A DNA stretch of 64,000 bases from NCBI RefSeq assembly GCF_910596095.1, contig NC_056550.1, positions 15,532,501-15,596,500 of the forward strand, written 5' to 3'. Position numbers and translations under genes: made by a program. Origin of the DNA: Thunnus maccoyii (lineage: Eukaryota > Chordata > Actinopteri > Scombriformes > Scombridae). The first letter of the stretch is position 1. Every line of letters begins with the position of its first letter. Below the pieces are notes generated by a model that saw only the letters and a list, made by a program, of their open reading frames with translations, was not told where the DNA came from and ran no database searches. Positions 1 through 25,100 of the stretch are shown here, in pieces.

Positions 1-12717
<12,717 letters not shown>

Positions 12718-12753
12718 GATGGCTGCCAGGAGAACTCTGATAGTCACACAGAC

Positions 12754-12761
12754 TATATATA
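12754..12761 (-). promoter_or_regulatory. TATA-like box of srl
   Basis: TATATATA on the minus strand begins 44 bases before the srl ATG and ends 37 bases before it. If it works as a TATA box, transcription would start around 12725-12730 and leave a 5' UTR of only about 10 bases. The alternative is that the box is fortuitous and an upstream non-coding exon exists. Confidence 0.5.
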
Positions 12762-12810
12762 CCAAGGCAAGAAGGTTAAAGGGCTTGCAGAGAGAAGAGG
12801 CGGGGCACAG

Positions 12811-12816
12811 CAGCTG
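12811..12816. promoter_or_regulatory. CAGCTG E-box upstream of srl
   Basis: This is a palindromic CAGCTG site about 95 bases upstream of the srl ATG. A second copy lies at 12903-12908. It is a consensus for myogenic bHLH factors and also for TFAP4, the product of the neighbouring gene. Any function is inferred. Confidence 0.35.
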
Positions 12817-13236
12817 GTGGAGGGGATGAGATCTGTGTGTTCCCTGTGTATTCGAGGTGTTGCAGGAGTCATAGCATGCCACAGGGACTCTACGCGTACA
12901 AGCAGCTGACTCTCCTTTTTAGAGAGGCTGCAGCTCAGCCCCCGGCATCAGTGCAAGGAGACCTGGCTGCTGCAGTGATGATAATAATACCAAATTTGTT
13001 TCAGTGACTGAAAAATGTGTGTGTTTAAAAGAATCAAGCTTAGAATGGGATACTTCACTTTCACATGCTGTATTTCTTGGCTGGGTGCAGTGACATACTG
13101 GAGTCTTGTCGTCACTGTAAGATTGACAGAAAATCATCACGTAACTGCCAGAAAAATGACAGAAAACTTGCAGTTGTTACATTTCTGTTTGTGTACAGAT
13201 TAAACAAATGAAATATACGGTGGTAATTTGTGATAT

Positions 13237-13312
13237 TTAAAGGTACCAGTAGGGATATTATTTTTTTTTACCTTTGGAGAGGGTCTCCCAAAATGTCAAA
13301 CTATACCTTTAA
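13237..13312. mobile_element. Very short TTAA-flanked inverted-repeat element
   Basis: TTAA at 13237-13240 and 13309-13312 brackets 68 bases. The ends read AGGTACCAGT and, inverted, AGGTATAGTT, which resemble the termini of the larger element 17 bases away. It may be an internally deleted relative or part of a composite insertion. Confidence 0.45.
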
Positions 13313-13328
13313 CATTCAATTATTTCAA

Positions 13329-13934
13329 TTAAAGGTATACTACGCAGAGAGAGCAGCGGTGGTTGAGTGAGCTAAAGAGTGAATGAAGAGAGTGAGCAGC
13401 ACTGGTGAGAACAAAGCTGTGAATCAGATAAATAAAATGTTATTTTCTGATTGTTTCACAGCATTTAGTTTGAAAGCACAAATAAACGCACCCACACCTC
13501 TGCACAAGCCTGCCAGAGGGTGCCGCATTGCCGGATTTTGTGTGAATGCTCTGCGTGTGTGTAGCTCAGACACACAGACCTGCTGCTCTTTGTACATCCA
13601 TGACACAGAGACAGAGAGCAGAGCAGAGCAGAGGAGGGAGACGGAGACAGTTATGTAACCTGGTCGCTACACTACGAGTCCAGACCTCACACCCTGCGCA
13701 CTGTTGTTGGTTGGGGGCTACACACCCACTGCCCAAAGGTTGATGTCCAGAAACATCCCGAAAACAGCAAAATAATAAGAAAATACAGGCAGAGGGCAGA
13801 GTCTCTGTAGATACATACACCACCACACACTTCTAGTGGGTCATAAGTGGTGATTGAGAGGGATTATTTTTATATGAGTCTATAAATTGTTTGTTTTTGT
13901 TTTTTTAGGAAAATCCTGCATAGTGTACCTTTAA
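13329..13934. mobile_element. Non-autonomous element with TTAA duplication
   Basis: The element proper (13333-13930, 598 bp) is bounded by TTAA on both sides (13329-13332 and 13931-13934). Its terminal inverted repeats are AGGTATACTACGCAG and, read inward from the other end, AGGTACACTATGCAG, which differ at two of 15 positions. TTAA duplication is typical of piggyBac-type elements. There is no transposase frame, so it would need help in trans. I recall similar termini in other fish genomes but cannot name a family. Confidence 0.7.
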
Positions 13935-14220
13935 GCATAAACAGATTGAAAATGAATATTGCCTGCCTCTAAATGAATGGTGGAAGAGTAACTTTAAATT
14001 TGACAAAATGAGGCAGAGAGAGAATCACAATGAGTGGCCATGATTGCTTTGCCCAACAGAGAATGATGATCAAATGACTGTAACAGCTTTAGAGCCCTTG
14101 CAGTAAATGAGCTGCAAGTAAATTAGCAGCTGGCATTGGAGAGAGCTGTCAAACCCTTATTCTAGTGTGGAAGACACAATGCTCACTTGGCTGGCATGCT
14201 GGGGAAGTCATCATCATAAG

Positions 14221-14258
14221 AGTGTGTGTGTGTGAGTGTGTGTGTATGTGTGTATGTA
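14221..14258. repeat. (TG)n microsatellite
   Basis: This is an imperfect TG repeat in the srl-tfap4 spacer. Confidence 0.85.
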
Positions 14259-16080
14259 AAAAAAGGAGGGAAGGGTGAAGAAATGGTATGTCTGGAAACA
14301 TAAAGACCTCTGAGTCAACCTAGAATCCCTAACACAGCTAAACGCTTGGCGGATTACTGCTTTATCACACTCAAGCAGACACACTGTGCTGAACATAATC
14401 CCACAATTCCTCAGGGAATCAACATCTCAACTGTAAATTAATCCCCAAAATATGGCAGGAGTTTCTTACTCGAGCATGTCCATCCCAAATGACATGGGAA
14501 GCGTGTCCAGACAATACAGCATGTTCATTTTGGTGTGTAAAAACTGCCTTAATCTTGTGCAACTTCACTGGCGGTGGGAAGTGGTTGAGAGGCATGATGA
14601 TTTGTTTATGGAGGAATCTGTGTTTTGGATGAGCTTTTATGAATTCTAATTCTTTGTAAATTACAGACTGACAAATACTGGCATTAGTTTCCAAGCACGC
14701 TCTCAAAATATTGAGTGCAGCTTTAGAGCTGCTGTCACTAGCAGGAAAATAACATCATACAGGTGACTATCAGTAATGAATACAGACTGATCATTTGTAA
14801 AACCTTGTGTAGGTTCATTCAGACATGTTGAAATTGTAGTCCAGCCCTGGTTAAGAAAGGTGTCATTTTATGTTTTTGCTTATAATCCGTGCCTTGATGA
14901 ACAGGGCTGTAGCAAGGATTTTAGAAATGCTCCTGAGTCCTAGTCCCCCCAACAGCCCCCTCTGCCCAGACACAAAAAAGAACATCTTTTAATTCAATTA
15001 CTACTTGGATATTTCATATTTTGTCATTCAGATGCTTGTACAATTATATTTTCTGTATATTTCATGGGGGCCCACAAACTTTTTTAAAACCTTCCTCACC
15101 CTACCAGAAATATAAACTTGTTTTTTTAGGCCTAAAATTTGAATTTGAATTTCAGTCTAAAAATAGAGTAAACATATAAAATACCCACAATTTTGTAATT
15201 GTAGAACGTAAACTCCTCCCCGTTGTTAAATATCCACATTACCGAAAATTACAGAGGAAATGTACTCAGTGTCCTCAAAGGTAGCTACAGTCCTGTCGAT
15301 AGAGCATTAAAATGCTGTTGTTGGATGGCATTTCATATTCCAATTACATTTCGAAGCAGTTTTTCCCTAAGTGCAGCCACAAGTTTGTCTACACACTCTA
15401 TACCCACCGACTTTGCCCATCGACACAATAACTTTGGATGTTTGTCAAGATGCCCTGTTCAAAACTAACCTCACTTAGCACGATGTCACTCAATACCTTG
15501 TATATTAAGTCAATATCGCTGAGCAGAATTTCATACAAAGTGCCAGTACACATTTTGCAAAATTAGTAATATAGTTGACTGTTGTGGTTTTGGACACTCC
15601 CTGATTTAGCTTATTAACAATAATGTATACTTATATATTTTAAAGTCAAACACTAACATAAGGACTGACACCAAAACTTCAAGTATTTGTGAATGAACGT
15701 GTGAGGGTGTGAACATGAGGTTTGGCGTGTCAGCAGATGATGGCAAGAGATGCCACCTACTGTCCCTGGTGTGCATTTAAACTGACACAGAGAAGGTGGT
15801 CAGTCTTAATTTAGCAATGAGCTGCTGAGCTGGGGAGGGTGGGGGGCTTCAACATCCCATCCACCAATCAGAAATAGACACTTGTGCATCAACTGTACCG
15901 CTTGAGTGACAGCCAACCAGTGCTGCAGAAGAGACCAGTTCAGCTAGTTATGTCATCGTCACTACTATAATAAATGTTGTCTTTTCACATCAAGTTTTTA
16001 CAATGTTTAGACTGAAATACTCATTTTGAAAAAAAAAGACACACACACAAGGCCCAATGTGTAAAAAACAAAGTACAAAC

Positions 16081-16086
16081 TTTATT
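16081..16086 (-). terminator. tfap4 polyadenylation signal
   Basis: AATAAA on the minus strand is followed within 40 bases by a TTGTGTGTGTGTC-type GU-rich downstream element and a T-run. This is a textbook vertebrate cleavage context. Confidence 0.7.
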
Positions 16087-18101
16087 ATTCTGTCTTTACA
16101 AAGGCACAAGCCTCTTTATCCCCAAAACATTTCTCTTAAAAAAACAAAAACAAAATAGCTTCTTGATGACCATATGCACTGACAGGTCTAACAAAAAAAA
16201 AAAAGGTATAGAGGACAGACAAAAGGAGGGGCAAAGAAGGGAGCGGCAAAATGTGAAGGGAGACAAGAGATATTGACGACAGATAAACAAAGACAGCATA
16301 AAAGATTCTGCAAAAGAACAAAGAAGATATGAGGGGCAAACAGGACAAGATATAGGAGGCCTGGACATGGAGGGAAACAGGGATACACAGCTGTGCGGTT
16401 TTTACTCATAACCTCAAGAGCTTCAGCTGAGGAGGTGCCCCTTTTTACAAAAGAAAGAGGCCGACTCCAGTATAGTACAGTAAGTGCTTTGTAATCTTGA
16501 CCCCATTTAATGATCCCCAGACCCACCCCACTCATCTGACGATCTGATATGTCCACGTAACGTATCCTAAACGCACAGAACAGAGTGTAAAACAGATGGA
16601 AATATAACAGTTCTGGGCTTCGGCAGAAAAACTATCAAATGCAGATACACAGAGGAAAAAGCAAAAGGCTCTACAAAAAGCAGAGCACGCAAACTATGTT
16701 CTCAATATCCAGGAATCCCCTTCCTATACTGATAAGTACTGGGAAAACGTCCCTTGATTTAATTTTACACATGACGCGTTTCAGTGCAGCTGACATCAAT
16801 ATTTTTTAAAGGGCGATTCTGTGATGTAAATAATGATAGATGAGTTGTGTTCAGTTGAACACATTATCTGTCCAGCAGTTCTAAGCTCCATCTATGCATT
16901 GATGCAGATGATTCTAATAATAAATTTGTAACTAAATGGAATTTTAAAATAGCAGGGATGTGTCAAAAGCCCTAAATATAACTGTAATCTCTAAATCCAC
17001 CAGGTTTGACTGTTGAAAGTTACCTGGTATAAAAGAAAATGTGTAAAAATTTAATGGAATGTCAACATTTAATTGTGGAATTTTCTTCCACACATCTGGT
17101 AATAGTAGTGCACACAATGGGGGTAAAAAAAAAAAAAAAAAAGGTTGCCAATCTACATGTAAATCCAATCAGAGTATTCAGATACATTTTGAATACTTGC
17201 ATTGGGAGGGGAGGGGGGGGGGGGTAATAAGGAGCGCTTGAATGTAATTAGTATATCAGCAACCTGTTCATTTTTGAGGCAAACATAATAAAACAAATAC
17301 TCAAACGGATTAAAAACCATTTTCTAACACACCAAGGGTGTTTTTTACGAGCCTGTGTGGGATGGCGCGGTGAAAACCAAAGTGGCCACCAAAAGGCCCA
17401 GATCAAGTGTTCAAGTATGTCTCTCAGATCCCAGGGCTGTGTTAAGGCTGGCTTTACAGTGCCTCCCTGCACCCACAGGCTATTAGTAAGGCAAGCTGCT
17501 GCCTCTCTCCGTTACATGTCTTAATGTATATCTGTCTGTCATCCAACAGTTTCAGGCAAAAAAAAAACAACAACAACACATTTAATAGTAAGATCTATGC
17601 AGGAACATGTAAATAGCATGGTACACTACACATAAAGCGCACAAAGAACAAATGCTGTAAGGAAATGCATAGAGCATGTAGTCTGCCCAGTCACCTCCAT
17701 GGCACATTCAAACAATTTCACTGGGCTTTTTCCTCATATGTGAAGCAAACTCTGCTTTGATAGATGTCCCAACATTTGGACAAGAAACTACACTTTAAGG
17801 GCTAAATAAAACAAGCCCTTAAGATTGAGCAAACAAGTGATTGTATGTCAGTCGTATTTATGTGTGAGTGTTGTGCGCACAAACACACACAAGTGTGCCT
17901 TAATTTCAAGGCAAAAGTGGTGCTGTTGCAGACTGCCAGAGTCTGGGGCACCTCTAAGCCCTGCTGATTCAAAATGCTAAGAGGGACAAACACATACACA
18001 CCAGTGAAACTCACTCAAGAGAGCCCACAGATTAGCTTATTTAACAAGCCAGGTGCTTTTATATTCAAGAGGGGAGGATGTCAAGAAATGTCAAAGCACT
18101 G

Positions 18102-18129
18102 TTTTTTTTTTTTTTTTTTTTTTTTTTTT
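18102..18129. repeat. Poly(T) run, 28 bases
   Basis: This homopolymer lies in the tfap4 3' UTR and would appear as poly(A) in the transcript. Its length in the assembly is unreliable. Confidence 0.85.
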
Positions 18130-18283
18130 GTCAGGCCATGAGTAAAAAGAAGAACATGCCAAATACATATGTGGGATTACTGGGAACCCAGCCCAGTAAA
18201 AAATGGCAACAAACAAACAAATAAACAAACAAAAAAAAAAAAATTGTGTTGTGAACCAGTAAGTGCACTCTCTCCTCCCGTGC

Positions 18284-18319
18284 TTCGCTTCATTTACTGC
18301 TCACAGTAAATGAAGCGAA
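18284..18319 (-). other. Perfect 16-bp hairpin in tfap4 3' UTR
   Basis: TTCGCTTCATTTACTG (18284-18299) is followed by a 4-base loop and its exact reverse complement CAGTAAATGAAGCGAA (18304-18319). The transcript would fold it as a compact stem about 830 bases after the stop codon. It is too short for a usual pre-miRNA. It could be a stability or protein-binding element, or a remnant of an inverted-repeat insertion. Confidence 0.75.
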
Positions 18320-19148
18320 CAGCTTTTAAACTCCCGTCAATGTGGTGCTTTTTTTTTCTTTTTCTTCCAGTACAATCATTTTAACTTGCTGGCCGAGGGA
18401 GCCTTAAAGAAACGAAACACGAAAAAAGTAGACTTCACAAGAGTAAAATAACATATTCTTTCATTCAGAAGCCTAAAAAGGTGGAACTTTGAGACAGTCT
18501 TGTTAGCTCACAGTGTCTCTCGAAAAAACAGCTCAGATGGGTCAGGAAGAGAAGGAGGTTAAAAGGATGTTCATCTTAAGTGGAAAATACTCGGTGTTGG
18601 GGGTGTGATGACGCCACATTGCTGGGCTCTTCGTTGACTTTGTCTCCTGTTGTCAGTCACGTGGCTTCAGAGCCAAATAAAGAGAAAAGCCCCGGCGGTT
18701 AATGGAGATGTTTAGCAGACATTTGAATTTCTAGTATCCAGTTTGACGGAGCATTTATAGGTCAGTCAGTGAAGAAGTCGCTCTAATAACCTTTCTATAG
18801 AGTAATGAATAGACATGAGTGTGTGTGTATGTGTGAATGAGACAGCGGGGGGGGAGGGGCTATAGATAAGCAGAGAAAAGATGCAGAACAGACTGCATGT
18901 ATGAGTGTCTAAGTGTAAACCTATTTGGGCTGCCTATCACGGTACAACATGTAAGAGTGTGTGTATTAAAAAAAAAAACAAAAGTCGAGTGCTTCAATCT
19001 GTCTACCAGCCCTATTAACGTCCACGGAACAAGAGTGCTGTGGGTTTGTAGCCTCCCGTAGCCCTGGTCTGCTTGGGCCATTTGCATCTGTGTGTGTTTG
19101 TGTATAGGTGTATGTAAGTGTACGGCGTGCGTGATGTCAGGGTTGAAC

Positions 19149-22100
19149 TCAGGGCAGTGAACAGTCGTCGGGCCCGTCGCTGTTTGAGGCTGTGTCTGAG
19201 CCCGCCGCGTCGGAGAGGACGCGCCCCGAAGTGACGATGACCGCCCTCCGCTGCTCTTCCTCGCCGACGCAACCCTTCCCCTGGGTGCCCTCGATGTGCT
19301 GGATTGCCTGGAGAAACAGGACGAGGGAGAGATGAGTGATGTGAGCGACTATAGCACCCTCTAGTGTTCGGATTTAAAAACTTTTTTTTTTTCAAAGATC
19401 CAAACCAGAATGTTCTTAACCAAAAAAAATGGTGTTTTAAGAACCTTTGTAAGCAAATTCTGCTTTTATCTGCCGTTTCTCGGTTTCTTACTTGAACAAT
19501 GGTGTCCAGGTTCTGTCGAGATGTGGACACTGTATTGATAACTGATGTCTGGCCCATGGTTACCACGGTGACATGATGGGGCTGTGGAGGTTGGACAGGT
19601 GCAGGGACAATGACTGTGGCATGGTGTGTAGGCGCAGGGGGGGTAGCCGGGGCCAACACCTGCTAGAAAGGAGCAATTATCACACATTACACTTACGTCA
19701 CCACTTCACTGTGCTAAGAAGTGATGTTAGCACACTCAGGTATCATGGTAACAAACTACCATAAATATATAATATAAATACATACAAACATGCTGAAGCA
19801 GTGTGTACACACCTACACGGGCACAGATACATATATAACAATGAATTCAACTGGACAGTGTACTGGATATTAACCAGACCAGATGTTAAGATCTCGCACT
19901 GACCCAAGTTTTCTCATGTCCCAATGTTTAGGGAAGGTTTTTTTTTTCCTCCCTGTGTGCAATTGAGAGGCGTTTATTAAAACTAAGCTTATGGGGAAAC
20001 CATTTTCCCCTAAAATGGTGCAGCAAGCGGTGCTCAGATTTCTCATGAGTGTGGCACTTAACAGGTGCTAAGGATCTATGTGAGACTGAGTGATATACTC
20101 GCCACTTGCCCAAATCTGTCACACCGCTCAACCTGCACATGCATCAAACTCACGATTTAAAATGTGCATTAAAAACCTGCTTGCTCTTCACTCAAGGTCC
20201 ACTACCTAGGCTTTGACCTGATATTAGTAATGTTCTCACTTATAACATGTCATAACTGTGCGATGTGGTTGAAAACTAAAAAAAACAAACTAGTAATTAA
20301 ACATTTATTGACATATTTTGTCAAATTTCCCTATATTGTTTTTGATGGTAGATGCGATGCGTATGTAATTCCTTTATTGAAAAATATCTGTTTCAATAGT
20401 TCAGCAAAGTTAAAATGTGGTATTTAAGCAGATAACAGGCTGTAATGGTATTAAAAGAAAAATGTTTTTTTTAAATTAGGTTTATTCATTTCCCAATATA
20501 ATTTTGAAAAAATGATTTAATTTTGTCAATTCATAGAGATATTGATTTGAGGTCATATCACTCAACTCTGCTTAGTGAGTCACAAAGTGGCGCATGGCGA
20601 ATCTAGAGTGTATCAATCATCTTTCACTACCGGTGCCCAGCTGCCACTAGGAGTAAATGGGCAGACGGCTCGCGCTGATTGATTTGGCATCATGTTCAGT
20701 TAGGGTCAGCCTCTAGAAACAGGATACTGCGGCTGTCAGGACAGGAGACAGGCACAGCAGAAAGACGTGTGAGCTGCTTATTTAACACATTGTAAATGTG
20801 TCTTAGCTGTTGACAGCTCTAACTCTTTGACATCTACAATACACCGCGAGATTAGTCAGGTGTGTGTGTGTGTGTGTGTGTGTGCGCAACATGCATGGAA
20901 TTTGGTGCCAGACCAAACAAAGACTAAACAAAACAAAAACATTAAAGCAGACACAAATCTTTAAATGGATTTATTTCCTTGTTCTGCTGTTTGAAATTTA
21001 TGCCCATGTGTCAACTTTATGTATATATTCAACAAGAAAAAATAAAGTCTAAATTTGACAGCTGCCAAATTGACAAAAGGTCCATCTCCTCAATTTTGTA
21101 TAGCAGGGGTTTAAAAGAAAAAAAAAGTAAAATTTATCAGCACATGAGCATAAGTCTCTAAAGGATTCTGCTGTTTATGTGTGAGTCACACTCCTATGCA
21201 AATGTTTCAAACCTGTGGGCTGTGGGCTGGAGTAAGGTCCCTCTCCAGCTGCTTATGCTGCTGCAGACAGACAAGGCTCTGTGTTTGGGCCTGCTGCTCC
21301 TGGAGCTGTTGGGCGATCGCCTTCAGTTTCTCTGGGTACAACTGGGCATCCAGGGAACGCATCTGCCACACAGAGTAGGATTTAAAAAGGTGTGAGTCAG
21401 CATGTCAAAAAATATCGGGTTTGTCATTTGAAATGGGCAGAAATTGTGTTACATGTCACGGTTGTTGCTCACCTGATCTTCCAGCATCATCCTGACTGAG
21501 CGCTCTTTCTCCAGCTGCTGCCTCAGCTCGATCATCTCCCTCCTCAAATCATCAGTCTTCTCCTCCTCCAGGATGTCTGGCGAGCCGATCCCTTCATCCT
21601 TCTCCTCTGCACGCCTCCTCTTGGGGGAGGAACCGCTTAACTCCTGGGGAGAGCAAAGAGAAAAGAGGAATAAAATCATGGATTAGGGAATCTGTAGAGA
21701 GATGAGCACTGAAATTCATGATACTGGAAGGCAAAAAAAAAAGCCCAGATTTGTTCGAAGTTTTAGGGCTCTGTATGATGATGCCTTACTTGTATGATTC
21801 GTTTGAGCTGACTGTTCTGCTGCAATAGCCGTGTTTTCTCCTGCTCCAAAGTAAAAATGTACTCTGCTGTCTGTTGCAGGATGGCAGCCTGAGGAGAAGA
21901 GAAGAAGAAGAAGAATGTTTTCATTTGAAAGAGAATTCAGACCTTTACGGATACATCTAAGTCATCGTCCAATTCAAACCTCTCTTTGTGACCCACCTTG
22001 CTGAGCTTCTCTCCATCGCTGTGTGGGATGAGTGTTTTAAGTGACTGGAATCCAGCATTGATGCTCTGCATACGCCGACGCTCATTGCTATTGGCAATCT

Positions 22101-25100
22101 CTCTGCGAATTCGCCTCTCTTGGTCCCGGGCTGTTTCTGGGGTCAGAGGAATGTTGGCCAGACTAAGGAAGAAGGGGAGGTAGGGGGCATAACAGTCAGT
22201 GGGACAAAAAGACAAAATAAATCACCCTTATATGGTGAGTTTTGCCCTAATCCAATGATAGAAAGAGCACCAAAAATAGAAAAAAAAAGTTAGAACCTAA
22301 TTTGTTCCTACAAACGACCCATTCAGCAATCACTTCCATTGGACCCATGTAGGCTAACAAGCATTGACAAGATACTAAATTGTAGCTACCACCGTACAGT
22401 CACTATGTTCTTTAAAGTTTGACCATGTTATTCAGATGTTGCATCCTCAGATAACCTTACGCAAAATCAATTTGTGGTATCAAATGCTTTGCGTGACTTT
22501 TTCTGTGATTAAGACCCTTCATTTGCTTTTTCTACTCCGACTTCTGTTAGTAGAGGGCCGTAACATTCTTGTTTGCAACCGAAGCTGAGTGTATGGCCAT
22601 AAATACAGCACTCTTGTGAATGCAATCCTGTCTCACTCAAAATGCAACATGTCTTGTGACTTCATCTGTTGACGCTACTGTCATCGGAGATCTTAGTATT
22701 TTTGCCAGTGTTTTTAGTACTGTTTGATTTTGAGGGACTGGCTGTCAACAGTTTTATTAGAACTACTTTGCACCAGAGGAAAATGTAATTAAAATTGTTT
22801 ACTGTAATGTCTGCGGATTGTCCACAATAACCAGGACAGGGCGTTGTTTCTTGAGACACAAATTGCTGTTGAGTTTCCAGTTACGTCACTGTAATGGGAT
22901 GGCAGCAGAATTTTGCATGTGAAAACCTTAGTACATAAAACTAAGGGTAAGCAGGAAAATCTTTCTATTTAATTACACATCATCCACAAACAGCGGAATG
23001 GACCTAAAAATGCAAAGTACATCACCAATTTTTTAACACATATTGAGCGTGCATTAGTCTTTTAAGTCCATGACTAACTATTCATGTGTGGATTAAAACA
23101 ATTACTAAAATATTTAACCCTAAAGCAAAAAATTTAAGTCCATGTTGGCCTGCATTCACCCTGAAGCCTTGTGCAAACACAGAATGGGGCTACAAGATTG
23201 TTCCTCTGCCATTTCTTAACAGGTGTTTAAGTATCACACTCATATGTACAATACGATTTAGTAATGATTTAGATTTTTAATGAGTGATAATGTTTCCTCC
23301 TGATAAAGCAGTGTTGACATTTCACAACACACACATGCGTAAAAAAAGGTATCTTTTCAGTAGCACCATTGCCGGTAACTCCAGTAGACTTTTTCTGAGA
23401 TGTAATTGAAGCAGCACCCAGACTGTAAATATTGCCATCCTGAAATTGTAGAGAAAATCCACTGCAAGCCACCTGCTGTAATTCAGTTGAGGGGAAATTC
23501 TAACCGAACTTCCTCTAACAACCTCTGTATCGAGCTCAGTATCTCTGGGACCCTCTCTAGCCAAGCTCTTATCTGTACTGACTCAGCTGCCTCAGTGCAA
23601 ACACTGGGAACAATTGTGCAGACACAGATGAGAAAAGTTGTGTGTATGCGTGTGTGTGCGCACATTGCGGTGGCACATCCAGCAAACACATCCACTGCCA
23701 AAACATGACCAACTGGGCCTGGACTTCACCATATGACACAAATACAAACCAGTACAGAGGAGCAGTATGTGTGCGAGTTAAAGCATAGAACAGGAGTTGC
23801 AAGTGCAAGGCAACTGAGTGAAGCTGAAATGATTAGTCTATTAATCTATTAGCTGATCTGCAGTAAATCATCACCAAATATTGTTATAACCAATTAACTG
23901 TCAATTTAATTAAAATCTTTAAGCAAAAAAAAAGCCAAACATTGATGGGTACAGCTTCTGTATGGTGAGAATTTGCTGCTTCACTTCTCTTGCGTCATGG
24001 TAAATTGAAGATATTTGGGTTTTGAATTACTGGTCGCATAAGAGAAGATATTTGAAGACATCATCTGGACTCTAGCTAACAGTGATGGACATGTTTCAAG
24101 AGGGCTGGCCAATATATCCATATTATATCATGATATGAGACTAGATATCGTCTTAGATTTTGGTTATTGTGATATATCGTGATGTGGCATAAGTGTTCTT
24201 TTCCTGGTTTTAAAGGCTGCATTACAGTAAAGTGATGTAATTTTCTGAACTTTCCACACTGTTCTAGCTGTTCTATTATGTGCCTTTACCCACTTAGTCA
24301 TTATATCAATATTACTGATGATTATTTAGCAAAAATCATTGTGCAAATATTCTGTGAGATCACCAATATTTATCTCAACAATATTGTCGCAATATCGATA
24401 TCGAGGTATTCGGTCACAAATATCATATTTGATTTTGTCTATATGGCCCAGCCCTACATTTCACTATTTTCTGAAATGTTATAGATCAAATTATTAATCG
24501 GCAGATTCATTGACAATGGAAATAATCACTGGTTGCAGCCCTGAAAACTGTTGGGTGGATTTCTTTCTTATTAACAAAGGGTATTAATTATTAGAATATT
24601 TTTATTTTATATTATTACAAGTTTTTATGTCGTAAACTATTTATTATATGATGACATGGTCTCATGATTACTTGATAAAAGAGTAACACTTTTTGTTACA
24701 CAGGCCATTGCTTTTAAGTTTAAATAAGCGCATGAAGTCAATCTGAGTTAGTTGGGGGGGTATATTTCCTCATTTCTGTAGGAATGAAAATAAAAAACGC
24801 TTAGACGATCTAAAAAAAAACATATTAAAAAAGGACTACATTTCCCAGCTTGCCCGTCTCACTGTCAGCAGCAGCAAACAGCAGCTGCAGATCCCTCCGC
24901 CTCCGTCTTCAAACAGGGCTGCGGACGTATCGACGGGCCTTCCGCGACATACACACCCCCTTATTAATAACGCCACTTATAATTTTTCTGCCTCCTCGCG
25001 AACGCCAAGTGTCCCTTTTACTGACACACCGTATGACGTGTGACTCCTCTAAACAGTCGCAATAAGCTCCCCTCGTCCTCACAGACGCTAGCACCACCAC

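Larger units (their letters stand above)
12762..16080. other. Intergenic spacer srl to tfap4
   Basis: This is the spacer between the srl promoter and the tfap4 polyadenylation site, with both genes on the minus strand. It contains two TTAA-flanked inverted-repeat elements (13237-13312 and 13329-13934) and a (TG)n tract at about 14221-14258. No gene-like exon is seen. Confidence 0.7.
16081..19148 (-). other. tfap4: tfap4 3' UTR
   Basis: The transcribed region runs from the TGA at 19149-19151 to a canonical AATAAA (minus strand, 16081-16086), which is followed by a GU/U-rich tract that suits cleavage. The resulting 3' UTR is about 3.1 kb. It contains poly(A)/poly(T) and poly(G) runs (17127-17143, 17213-17224, 18102-18129) and a perfect hairpin at 18284-18319. 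No open frame of interest is present. The extent is inferred from the first strong polyadenylation signal. Confidence 0.65.

Noticed and set aside
19015..19659. A 214-codon minus-strand open frame covering the end of tfap4
   Set aside because: It reads through the intron between the last two tfap4 exons and leaves the true frame; correct splicing gives the family C-terminus instead.
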